Shown here: in pieces, positions 25,880 to 35,500 of the stretch | Numbering within the stretch: position 1 is the stretch's first letter | Layout of the letters: every line of letters begins with the position of its first letter | Source: a virus | Length of the DNA: 47,445 nucleotides | IMG/VR virus record: IMGVR_UViG_3300021964_009065 | Span: 1 to 47,445 of that record | Strand: one strand, 5' to 3' | The notes under the pieces: model-generated | Database searches by the model: none | What the model was told of the DNA's origin: nothing | The model's input: only the letters and a program-made list of their open reading frames with translations | Made by a program: the position numbers and the translations under genes

Positions 25880-26853
25880 TTACTTATTTTGGTTTTTATT
25901 CCATGATTATCAAGATTTTGACCAGTTTTTTTCTGGCATATTTCTATACATCTGAAATTTGGATTTGTTTTAAATGACTTTGGAAGAGTCTTCATTGACC
26001 ATTTATTAATTGCGCAGTTTATTAGTGGAAGATCATTAGAAGGTCTATTTACAATTCTATTTGGTAAATGTTGAGAACTTAGTGATGCCAACCAACAACA
26101 TACATGTACGTTGCTATCAGCTGCAATATATATGCTATTTTTCTTTGCCGAATAGCAATCTATTTCTTTGGTAGGAATATTTGAATTTGTGTATTTAGTA
26201 GTTTTTTCAAGAGAATAATTAGATCCTTTAAACACATAGTTTAATGGAGCTTCTAATCTTGTAGACGGTTCTATTGAAAACCCAGAAAACCCCATATCTT
26301 TAGCAGTTTTTTCACAAATATCAACTTGGTCTTCATTATGCTTGTGAACTACCATTTTCCAAGTAGCACATCCGCCTGCTTCTATAAAAGCTTTTGCGTT
26401 ATTAAATATTTTATTAATAGATGTACCAACCCTATACCTACTGTGTATTTCTTGTGTAACACCTTCAATACCAAACTCTACATAATGATTTTGTTCTTTT
26501 AGTATTCCTGCAAGCGTTTTCCACCATCCAGTCGATCGAACTCCGCCATTTGTATGTACAGTTATTTTATCAGGTTTTATCGCTGTTTTAGTGTATTCAA
26601 TAATATCTAGAAAATCTTTTGCTAAAATAGGATCGCCATAATTACCACAGAAGAACATATCATATATTGGTTTATCCCATGAACTAAACATTTTTTTAAA
26701 TGTATCTATTGTAATTTCATTTCCTTTTACAGATTCAGCTGTAGTTAAACTACCATCATTATTAATCTTTGTTCTTGCACAGGAAGGACATCTAGCATTA
26801 CATTTATCAGTAAGCTCTATATGAAATTGAAACGGCTTTTTAATATCATACAT
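25876..26853 (-). CDS. Radical SAM protein with SPASM-like C-terminus
   Basis: A 325-residue radical SAM enzyme. The iron-sulfur cluster motif is C18-x3-C22-x2-C25 (CNARCPSC) after FHIELTD, and the GNYGDPI and VHTNGG stretches at about 69 and 99 fit SAM-binding strands. The C-terminal part has further Cys (CYSAKK, VHVCCW, CIEICQK) where SPASM auxiliary clusters bind. Substrate unknown. In glycan clusters such enzymes can dehydrate, epimerise or methylate sugars, and SPASM enzymes also modify peptides. Confidence 0.85.
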   Translation of the reverse strand: MYDIKKPFQFHIELTDKCNARCPSCARTKINNDGSLTTAESVKGNEITIDTFKKMFSSWDKPIYDMFFCGNYGDPILAKDFLDIIEYTKTAIKPDKITVHTNGGVRSTGWWKTLAGILKEQNHYVEFGIEGVTQEIHSRYRVGTSINKIFNNAKAFIEAGGCATWKMVVHKHNEDQVDICEKTAKDMGFSGFSIEPSTRLEAPLNYVFKGSNYSLEKTTKYTNSNIPTKEIDCYSAKKNSIYIAADSNVHVCCWLASLSSQHLPNRIVNRPSNDLPLINCAINKWSMKTLPKSFKTNPNFRCIEICQKKTGQNLDNHGIKTKISK

Positions 26854-26865
26854 AATTTAAAACTT

Positions 26866-28386
26866 TTATTTTAATCTTTTTAGTGCTTCTAATTTATTAA
26901 ATATGTCTTGACGTTTCTTTTGTTTATCTACTTGAGATCCAAATAAAACATTCTTCATTTTAGCATAGATTATATCATGTTTACTTATTGTATCCCATTG
27001 ATCATATTGATTTTTACCAGTCCACCCTATATTATGATGGAACCTTTTATTAATTTCAGGGTGTAAAAACGTAAGAGTTGGGTCTGATTGTATTCCGCCT
27101 TTACCATAATTTTCATTTAAATTTACAAAAGGCAATTGTGTCATTTTCAATGTTTTATAAACAATAAATCCATCATATGGTTCACCCATTGGTAATATAT
27201 TTTCTACTTTATAGTTTTCTTTGAATTTTTTATTCCAGATTTTTGTATTCGGATGTTTACTATCAAAAATAAGTATGCCACTTTCAATGTGGTTTAAATC
27301 ATGCGATTCTTCCATTTGACACGCAAGGAATTTATTATCAAGCATGTTTGGAAAGTCAGAATAGTCTTCAGGTTTAAATATACAATCACCGTCTAACCAT
27401 ATTGCATAATCTGATTTAATATTATCAAGTGCGTGTTGTATTACAAATGCTTTATGACTAAATCTAACTGTCATAGTTTTTACATAATCTGAATGAGATG
27501 TTTTGGCATTATATTCATTTTTCCATTTATTATGGTGTGGAATTGCCGTTTTATAATTAACCCATTCTATATTTGGATGTTGTTCTTGTGGACTAAACCC
27601 TTCGTAATATATTTTTGCGTTGAATTTATTGTAATAATTAGCAACTTTTATGAAAGTTTTTATCCATGTTTTACCATATAATTCATACCCATTTCTATTA
27701 AATGTTGTAAAAAATGTAATATTGTTACTTTGTGTTCTTTCCTCATTCATATGTTTTTCCATTATTCTCCACGAATCATAATCATTAGCACCAGTAATAC
27801 TTGCCTGAGAATGGATTAATGTACCACTAGTTCTCATATCTGAATCTAATAAAAATTGTACTTCATCATTTGAAATATAATTTGTTTCAATTATATTATA
27901 ATATTTTCTTATTGCTGTATGTAATGAATGCATTCCCCACGAAATTGCATGCTTATTTGTAATATGTTTTGCCTCAAATAACATATTATCCATTGCTTCT
28001 TTAATAATGGGGTGTTTTGGTTTTGCACCAAAGAAATAATTTGATATATTATTTAATTCACGCATCCAAACAGCATCTACTTTTGGATTAATAAATTCTG
28101 AAATATTTTTATTACATGTAATATCTAAATCAGAATAATATCCACCATGAATATAAACGACAGCAAGACGCCAAAAATCAGCGCGCATAATTGGAAGTGG
28201 AAGTTGATGATATTGATTATGAATGTCTTTGCCAAAATGCTCTAATATAAAATCAGAACATTGGTTATCATCCATAAATTGAAGTTTAAGTTGTGGATTA
28301 GAGATTTTCCAGGAATCAGCTTGTTTTTTAACTGATCCTGGAATATCTTTTGTTTTCCATGTTTGCCATAATATAGAAGGAATCAT
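26866..28386 (-). CDS. Two-domain glycosyltransferase (GT32-like plus second GT-A domain)
   Basis: A 506-residue protein with two transferase domains. Residues 1-220 match the sugar-binding DXD family (GT32, Och1-like): IPSILWQTWKTKDIP, MRADFWRLAVVYIHGG and the metal site YYSDLD with Asp86 and Asp88. From about residue 222 a second unit starts (NNITFFTTFNRNGYELYGKTW) with its own acidic motif WLDGDC at 330-335 and EESHDLNHIESGIL further on. It could add two successive sugars. It is the first gene of the island in transcription order and lies 19 nt after the fibre gene at 28406-30478. Confidence 0.85.
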   Translation of the reverse strand: MIPSILWQTWKTKDIPGSVKKQADSWKISNPQLKLQFMDDNQCSDFILEHFGKDIHNQYHQLPLPIMRADFWRLAVVYIHGGYYSDLDITCNKNISEFINPKVDAVWMRELNNISNYFFGAKPKHPIIKEAMDNMLFEAKHITNKHAISWGMHSLHTAIRKYYNIIETNYISNDEVQFLLDSDMRTSGTLIHSQASITGANDYDSWRIMEKHMNEERTQSNNITFFTTFNRNGYELYGKTWIKTFIKVANYYNKFNAKIYYEGFSPQEQHPNIEWVNYKTAIPHHNKWKNEYNAKTSHSDYVKTMTVRFSHKAFVIQHALDNIKSDYAIWLDGDCIFKPEDYSDFPNMLDNKFLACQMEESHDLNHIESGILIFDSKHPNTKIWNKKFKENYKVENILPMGEPYDGFIVYKTLKMTQLPFVNLNENYGKGGIQSDPTLTFLHPEINKRFHHNIGWTGKNQYDQWDTISKHDIIYAKMKNVLFGSQVDKQKKRQDIFNKLEALKRLK

Positions 28387-28405
28387 AATATAGATTTATT
28401 GAGAT

Positions 28406-30478
28406 TTATTGAGCCGAATCTGCCAGTTTCCATGCTGAGCCAGTCCAGACATAAAAATGTACGTCTTTACCGCCTAAGCTATTTAAATTACCAACTATGT
28501 TCCCATCCAAAGTTGGATAGTTTTGTGATCCTGCAAAAGATAGATATATTGTTATAGATTGTCCTACTGCAGTACCATTTGCAATCGGAATTGTTTTACC
28601 CGTTTGACTAGTTGCAAAAGATAACATATATACTTCACCGGGTGTAAATTGTGTAAGTTGATCAATATTATTATCAGTAATTAAATTAACATTTGGTGAT
28701 GCAGGTACAGATGGAATATCACTAACAAGTGGAACTTTATTCCATGCAGTTGTATATAATTCTAATGCCGTTTCATCCTTATTATAACGAACCATGCCTT
28801 CCTGACCAGTTGTTAATGGAAGTATAGTAGTCGTAGTCGAGGATGTAGTAGCAACCACTAAGCTCAGAGCTTCACTTTCAACAACTGCGATTTGATCATA
28901 TGAGCCCTTTTCTATAAATTTAGGTATAGAAACAGTTTGAATATTAACATCATAACCATAAGAACTCAGAGATACAGTGTATACTGAAGTATCATCAAGA
29001 TTAAAAATAATTGATTCATCGGTAGTCCAAAAAACGGTATCAGAAACATCACTCGCTGAAACATCCCGGATAAAATTAGAAACTGTAAAACTTCCAGAAG
29101 CTTGTAGTTTTTCAACAGCGCTCCGTGCTTTAGCTTCAGTTTTAAAAGCATTTAAGCTAACAGTCCACTTATTATTACCGATTGGAACAGCGTTTACATA
29201 TAAAGAATTTACCCCTAAATTAGGTCTAACGTTACCAGGAAAGATTAGTTCTTCAGCAGTAGCAGTCTCTATTGTTGCTGTTGTAGTTTCAACTACAGCA
29301 GGGAACATCCAATCACCTGTACTTACATCTAAGTTACCATTAATATCTACAACACCCTGATCGCCACCATATTGTAATGCGGTTGATGCATCAGGTGTAA
29401 GAGTATTTGTTGTGTGTAAAATATCACCAATGAGAACAGTATCTGTAACAAGACCGTCAGTACTACCTGTTAATGTTGCACCACCGATGACAACAGAGCT
29501 AGTTGTCATACTAGAATTACCAACAGCCAATGAATTACCAACAGCCAATGAATTACCAACAGCCAATGAATTACTTAAGAATGCATCATACCATTGTTTA
29601 TCAATTGAACCTAAGTCATAAACAGCATCAAATGAAGGTAGAATATCTTCAGCGACAGCTGAGAAATCTGCTGAACCACCAGATGCTGTACTTGCAATAG
29701 TAATAGTGTTTGCATCAGATCTAGTTATTGTAACATTTGATCCTGCTGCCAATTTTACTGAATCAGTGGATGCGTCATTACCCACTAATGTGAGGTTTGC
29801 ACCGCCAGTAGTTGTGTCAGCTTGCATTGTATACTGGGTATTGCCATCAGCACCAGATGCTTGAGCTACCCATGCATAATCAGTACCATCCCAACTTAAA
29901 ACATAGCCAGAAGTAGGATTAGATTGATTTAAATGACTGTCAACATCTGAATTTGTATATCCGGCATTACTTACCCATGCATAATCACTACCACTCCAAC
30001 TTAATACATGGCCAGAAGTAGGATTTTCATTATTTAAATGGGTATCTATTGCTGAATTAAGCCCAGAAGTTGTTTGATAACTGGATAATGAAGCAGTTGT
30101 TGCATAACTGGACAAATCTGGTGGAGTATAAGTAAATGCACCTGTAGCAGTATCATATGATAATGCAGCGCTGCCAGCTGAATTTGTAGTAACACTTAGA
30201 TCAGATAAACCGATGCCTGCATCAGATGAGTTAACCCAAATTGAACCATTGTACTTAAGTACTTGACCATTTGATGGTGTCGTAAGGGTTACATTAGATA
30301 AATCTCCTAAATTTGATACAAGATCCGATTCTAATGCTAATGGGTGACCACCATTGGTTGAGCCATCCATAACAACCAATGTATTTTTGGTTGTATCCAT
30401 GAAAAACTCACCAATAGCTCCAGATACACTTGATAAATTTGTTGTGGTATCTCTTCTATGTTGTAAGACTTTTGCCAT
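28406..30478 (-). CDS. Modular tail-fibre protein with Mtd-like N-terminus
   Basis: A 690-residue fibre protein. The start MAKVLQHRRDTTTNLSSVSG, followed by GEFFMDTTKNTLVVMDGS, is the fold seen at the N-terminus of major tropism determinant (Mtd) and many fibres. Residues 90-220 are repeated modules (LSDLSVTTNS, FTYTPPDLSSY, NPTSG(Y/H)VLSW) shared with the other fibres. A triple NSLAVG repeat lies near residue 305. The C-terminal part (about 470-690) is distinct, with SVYTVSLSSYGYDV and a last domain ending in HFYVWTGSAWKLADSAQ. Two late promoter boxes lie upstream; the glycan island follows on the same strand. Confidence 0.85.
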   Translation of the reverse strand: MAKVLQHRRDTTTNLSSVSGAIGEFFMDTTKNTLVVMDGSTNGGHPLALESDLVSNLGDLSNVTLTTPSNGQVLKYNGSIWVNSSDAGIGLSDLSVTTNSAGSAALSYDTATGAFTYTPPDLSSYATTASLSSYQTTSGLNSAIDTHLNNENPTSGHVLSWSGSDYAWVSNAGYTNSDVDSHLNQSNPTSGYVLSWDGTDYAWVAQASGADGNTQYTMQADTTTGGANLTLVGNDASTDSVKLAAGSNVTITRSDANTITIASTASGGSADFSAVAEDILPSFDAVYDLGSIDKQWYDAFLSNSLAVGNSLAVGNSLAVGNSSMTTSSVVIGGATLTGSTDGLVTDTVLIGDILHTTNTLTPDASTALQYGGDQGVVDINGNLDVSTGDWMFPAVVETTTATIETATAEELIFPGNVRPNLGVNSLYVNAVPIGNNKWTVSLNAFKTEAKARSAVEKLQASGSFTVSNFIRDVSASDVSDTVFWTTDESIIFNLDDTSVYTVSLSSYGYDVNIQTVSIPKFIEKGSYDQIAVVESEALSLVVATTSSTTTTILPLTTGQEGMVRYNKDETALELYTTAWNKVPLVSDIPSVPASPNVNLITDNNIDQLTQFTPGEVYMLSFATSQTGKTIPIANGTAVGQSITIYLSFAGSQNYPTLDGNIVGNLNSLGGKDVHFYVWTGSAWKLADSAQ
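29520..29573 (-). repeat. Three tandem 18-bp repeats in a fibre gene
   Basis: The unit ccaacagccaatgaatta on the plus strand occurs three times in a row without mismatch, encoding three NSLAVG repeats in the 690-residue fibre. Copy-number changes keep the reading frame. Confidence 0.95.
29865..29926 (-). repeat. 62-bp direct repeat, copy right of the glycan island
   Basis: Identical to 15297-15358 over 62 bp and in the same orientation; 41 bp of it also match 34089-34129. A second shorter shared block (28 bp) lies at 30132-30159 and 15192-15219. Confidence 0.9.
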
Positions 30479-30517
30479 TTTTAATAATCCTTGTTAATTA
30501 TCCTTATGGATACATTT

Positions 30518-30533
30518 TATTTATATATTTATA
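30518..30533 (-). promoter_or_regulatory. Two tandem T4-type late promoter boxes before the fibre-island operon
   Basis: Two back-to-back TATAAATA boxes on the minus strand (30518-30525 and 30526-30533), 40 nt upstream of the 690-residue fibre gene. The glycan island follows that fibre gene without another such intergenic box, so this promoter probably drives both. Confidence 0.78.
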
Positions 30534-30537
30534 ATGA

Positions 30538-32565
30538 TTATGAACTCAAATCGGTTTCACCTGAACCACTATTTAAATCTTCTGATCCAGTATCAGATTG
30601 TAAATCACCCTCTAATCCTATATCATTCAAATCTACAGCATCACCTGTTTCTGATTGTAAATCGGTTGCTGAACCACCTAGTGACTGTAAATCACCTTCA
30701 AACTCAAAGCTTTGTACTGTTCTAGCAACAATTAATGTTCGAACAAAATCAAATGTTGTATCTACTGATGTAGGTGTTACAATAACGTTAAGATTTGTTC
30801 CAGATATTTCTGCGCTTACAGTAAATAAGCTTGTATTTGTATATATTGTTGCATATTCAGTAATATAAACATCATTATCATCATGTGTTAAAAATACTTC
30901 TGTTGAATGTACATCTGCACCATTAATTGCTTGAATTAAATACTTGGCTGTTCTATAATCAGCTGTCGCAAAAGAATCAAGCGTTTGGTTTGCAGTTATT
31001 GTGGCTAATTCTACAGCACTGGTATTATCACTAAAATCACCATTATTTAATACTTGAGCAATTGATGAACCTGTCGCTGTAATTGTAAGAGCTTTAGGTG
31101 TAGAACTTGTATTTGTGGTAATTGAAATACCGGTACCAGCAACGAGTTCTAATGTATCTTCACCGACCGCTACTAAATCAGATTGGCCAGAAACTTGTAA
31201 TGTTTTAAACGAACTACCTAAGCTAATTTCAACTTCACCACTACCAAGATCTGTAACATTAAATCCTGTTGTATTATCAAATCTTAATGCAGTGACTGAT
31301 GTTACTTCATTTGATGTTGTTGATCCACTAATTTCACTAACTGTAAGTGAACCACTTCCACCTGATACTGTTGAGAATGAAAGGCCTCCATTACCATCAG
31401 TTGTAAGTACTTGACCATTTGAACCATCTGATGTTGGTAATGTAAATGCTGTTACAAATGATTGTAGATTACTATCATATGCCAATACATTTGAACCAAT
31501 ATCTGTATTATCTAAGTATGCCGGTGTTGTATTAACCCATTGGCTTCCATTATATGATAATAATTGGCCAGAAGATGGAGTTGATAATGTAACATCTGAT
31601 AAACCATTTAATGCCGTTGCTCCACCACTTGATACGGAAGCAAATGAGAAACCACCATTACCATCAGTCTGTAAAACTTGTCCAGCTGATCCATCAGAAA
31701 TACCAAGATCAGTAAGTGCTGTTGGAACATCAGAGGAATTTGCTAATTCAACCCAATTTCCGGCATGTGCAAAATACATTGCTCCATCTGTGTGACTGTG
31801 TGCCATAGCACCATGATAAGTTGTGGCATTTGGAAAATTCGATTGTTGCGCATAATAAAATGGAATAACCGCTGTTTGAGTAGTTGTATTTCCTAATGTA
31901 ATTACATCATCGAGTGTCTGGGTTTCTGTATAACTTGTAAGATATCCTGATAAATCTGGAGGAGTATATGTAAATTCACCTGTTGTATTATCATAAGCAA
32001 TTGCACCATCACCAGAAGCAGTACCTTCTGCTCCTACTGATAAATCTGTTAAAGCAATACCACCACTTCCACCACTTCCAACACCTTTGGTTCCTGTATA
32101 TCTATAAAAACTAATTTTTGGTGGGTTTGATGCATCAACTCCACTAGGTAAAGAACCATAAAAGAGAAGAGTCCCTGAAGCATTATTTACAACCCAATCT
32201 CCAGATCCAAAAGGAATTGTTGAACCTGTTGATGTTTTTAATCCATATAGATAAGAAGTTCCATCACCATAATTAAACGGAATTGCATCAACTAATTCTG
32301 CTAAGTAAAAAGCTTTTGATGCACCTGCCACAGCAGACATACTTTTATCAATATATCTTGTAACTACTCCGCTACTTTGCCCATCTGAAAGAGTTGGCGC
32401 AGCATTTGGGATAGAACTAGCTTGGTTCCAAACCTGACTTGGTAATACAATATCTCTACCAGAATAAGGTTCCTCAAAAAAGTCCCTTGTTGTGCTTGTT
32501 TCAGAAACCTGAGATACAGCTTTCTTAAATACAAAACTCGTTTTCTGTGAATCTGTTAATGCCAT
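30538..32565 (-). CDS. Modular tail-fibre protein with acidic DLQS tail
   Basis: A 675-residue fibre protein. The N-terminal 160 residues (MALTDSQKTSFVFKKAVSQV ... FEEPYSGRDIVLPSQVW) form a separate head domain, followed by repeated fibre modules (LTDLSVGAEGTASGDGAIAY, FTYTPPDLSGY, NGLSDVTLSTPSSGQLLSY, SNGQVLTTDGNGG). A beta domain around 500-620 precedes a C-terminal tail of about 55 residues rich in Asp, Ser and Gly with four DL(Q/N)S repeats. It lies 10 nt after the 1027-residue fibre gene and is probably co-transcribed with it. Likely part of the receptor-binding fibre network. Confidence 0.83.
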   Translation of the reverse strand: MALTDSQKTSFVFKKAVSQVSETSTTRDFFEEPYSGRDIVLPSQVWNQASSIPNAAPTLSDGQSSGVVTRYIDKSMSAVAGASKAFYLAELVDAIPFNYGDGTSYLYGLKTSTGSTIPFGSGDWVVNNASGTLLFYGSLPSGVDASNPPKISFYRYTGTKGVGSGGSGGIALTDLSVGAEGTASGDGAIAYDNTTGEFTYTPPDLSGYLTSYTETQTLDDVITLGNTTTQTAVIPFYYAQQSNFPNATTYHGAMAHSHTDGAMYFAHAGNWVELANSSDVPTALTDLGISDGSAGQVLQTDGNGGFSFASVSSGGATALNGLSDVTLSTPSSGQLLSYNGSQWVNTTPAYLDNTDIGSNVLAYDSNLQSFVTAFTLPTSDGSNGQVLTTDGNGGLSFSTVSGGSGSLTVSEISGSTTSNEVTSVTALRFDNTTGFNVTDLGSGEVEISLGSSFKTLQVSGQSDLVAVGEDTLELVAGTGISITTNTSSTPKALTITATGSSIAQVLNNGDFSDNTSAVELATITANQTLDSFATADYRTAKYLIQAINGADVHSTEVFLTHDDNDVYITEYATIYTNTSLFTVSAEISGTNLNVIVTPTSVDTTFDFVRTLIVARTVQSFEFEGDLQSLGGSATDLQSETGDAVDLNDIGLEGDLQSDTGSEDLNSGSGETDLSS

Positions 32566-32575
32566 GTATGTCCTA

Positions 32576-35500
32576 TCATCCTAAAGAAATTGATACGCTA
32601 GAAAAATATTTAGTAGACCCAGATGGGAACCCTATTCTTATATATAATGTACCTGTCTTAGCCGCAGTTCCAAAGGTAACTCTTTTAGAAGTGGCGGTAC
32701 TACTTCCAAAAACCATAGCAGGATCACCATCATTTGTTGGAGATCCAGATCCTGGATATGATGAATTGCAATCTATCCAACCAGAAGTTCCAGAGGATCC
32801 ATCAACTCTTGCATATATTTCAACACCACTTGTTTCTGTGCCACTAAATCCACTGCTTCCATTGATTGTAAGAGTAAATGCAGAGATAGCAGCAAGTGTT
32901 GTAGAGTGTTCATAACACCACCATCTAGTCCCCGTTCCCATACCAGATGTATAGTTTGGTCCTGCAGTTGGCACAAGAGAGCTATAATTTGTTGAAGATG
33001 GATACTTAAATTGACCGTTTATAAATTGCATCTCATTAACATAAGCACCTGAATTTAATGCCTGTGTACTATCATATGTCCCACCATATCCAGTAGTAGG
33101 ATATTGACCAGAACCAGATAATTTTCTCTTTGTTGATTCATTAGTACTTACCGTATCAACTCTAACATTAGTTAAAGATAAATTTGAACTGGTACCAGCA
33201 GTGCCTTGAGAATTATATCCAGTAAAAGTTACACTAGGAGTTTCATCATACTTATTTGAACCAACAGTTAAGGTCTTTCCAGTTTCACTTACTGCAGAAT
33301 TTGCTGTCTGAATTCCAGTGATTTGATGATTAACAGTGGAAGAAAGAATATTTGATCCAGAAATTGCAGCAATTCTTGTTGTATTATAAAACTGTTTAAT
33401 AGCATCATTTACAGTAAAATCAACCGTAAATGTAGTGCCAGATGACAATGTTGGAACACCACTTACATAGCTGGTGGTTGAATTAGTAACATTAAATGAT
33501 GTACCACTGATGGTTGTGGTAGTTGGGTTATCAACATAGAATGTAAGTAAACTAGTATCCCCAGTAGTACTATGTTTCATTTGCATAGTATGTTCACCAA
33601 GAGATAATGCCGATCCTCTGTTAATATAAGCGGTTAAAGCTTGCCAGAAGTTTGCGCCATTTCCTGATGGAGGATAACCAGAATCTGTATCGATCACTAG
33701 ATCTCCATATGTACCAGCATCATCTCCGGAGGTTAAAGTTCTTGTCCCAGTTACTGAACCATCAACTTCAGATGTGAGAGTTCCAGATTCACCATCCCAG
33801 AAAGTTGTAACATTGCTTGTTCTGGGTGTATTATCACTAGTTACATTACTCCTATTAGTTCCAGTAGAACTTTCTGTAGCACTATAAGAACTTTGAAGAG
33901 ATAATGAAAAAGTACTTAAGTTTGCTGGTTTTGCAGGAGCAAGTTTAGCAAGAACTTCATTTAATTCATCAATAGCATCAGTAACTTTTGTTGTCGTAGT
34001 AAATGTTAATAAACCATCAGTCAGATTCGAATCTGATGGAGTACCAAGATCTATTGAGGCACCATCTGATCCACTACCACCAGATTGTGCTACCCATGCA
34101 TAATCAGTACCATCCCAACTTAAAACATAACCAGATGTAATACTTCCAGTTTGATTTAAATGTGTATCAACACGAGCATCTGTATAATAAAGATTAGTAC
34201 CTTCAGTTAAATCTGTAGTAGATTTACTTGATAGATCTAAATTAGCTCCAGTTTGTAGACTAACACGAGCATCTGCTCTAGCATCTGTATAGTATAGATT
34301 AGTTGATCCTTCATTAACATCATCAGTATCAAGTACAACAATACCAGTATTACCATTAACAGAAGTAACTAAATTAGTATCATCAAGTAATGCAGATAAA
34401 TCTACGGTAAATGTGGTGAGATCATCTCTTGTAAATGTAACAATACCTGTTGTACTATTCAATGTACCTGATGCAATTGCTCTTGCGTCTTCATCAAGAA
34501 GACCAGACAAATCAATAGTATTTGTACTACCAGTTTCATCTGTAAATGAAAGTTCGGATGTAGAAGGATTGTATGTAAGAGATGTTGTTGTTTCTGATGT
34601 TAGATATCCAGCACTTGCATGATCACCCCAACCATAAGCGGTATTCCAATTAGTAATATTAGTCGAAGTAATACCAAAAGCAGGTGATGCTGAAAATATA
34701 GGATCTGTTTCTGTATAACTTGTTAGATAACCGGATAAATCAGGTGGAGTATATGTAAATACGCCAGTTGAATCATTATATGCTAATGAACCACTTCCTG
34801 ATGCTGTACCATCAGCACCTATAGATAAATCTGTAAGAGCAATCCCACCAGAATTTGCAGCATTAACCCAAGCAGTTCCATTATATTGTAATACTTGACC
34901 ATTAGTAGGAGATGTAAGTGTGACATTACTTAAATCTTCTAGATTTTCATTAGTAATATCTGTAAGATAGCTTGTTAAATCAGGTGGAGTATATGTAAAT
35001 ACGCCAGTTGAATCATTATATGCTAATGAACCGCTTCCCGATGCTGTACCATCTGTGCCTATAGATAAATCTGTTAAAGAAATACCACCAGAATTTGCTG
35101 AATTAATCCATTTTGAGGTAGAGGAATCGTATGTAAGAACTTGTCCATCACTTACACTACTAATACTAACATCACCAAGCTGATTAATAGATGCTGATCC
35201 AAGACTTAATGTTGTATCAATATCATTTGCAGGAGTCCAATTTGAACCATCCCATTTAAGAACTTGACCTGATGAAGGAGAGGTAGTTGTTGTATCAACA
35301 TCGGATAAATCATCAATGCTAGAAACAGTGCTAGGAGTAGTAAAAGATAAATTACCACTGCCATCTGTTGTTATTACTTGTCCGTTAGAACCATCGTTTG
35401 AGGGAAGTGAATAGGCGGATCCAATTGATAATCCGCCAACGGTAATAGAATTTGTTGTTGTGGCACCATTGTCAGTTGCAAGATCTAATGTAATTAAATC

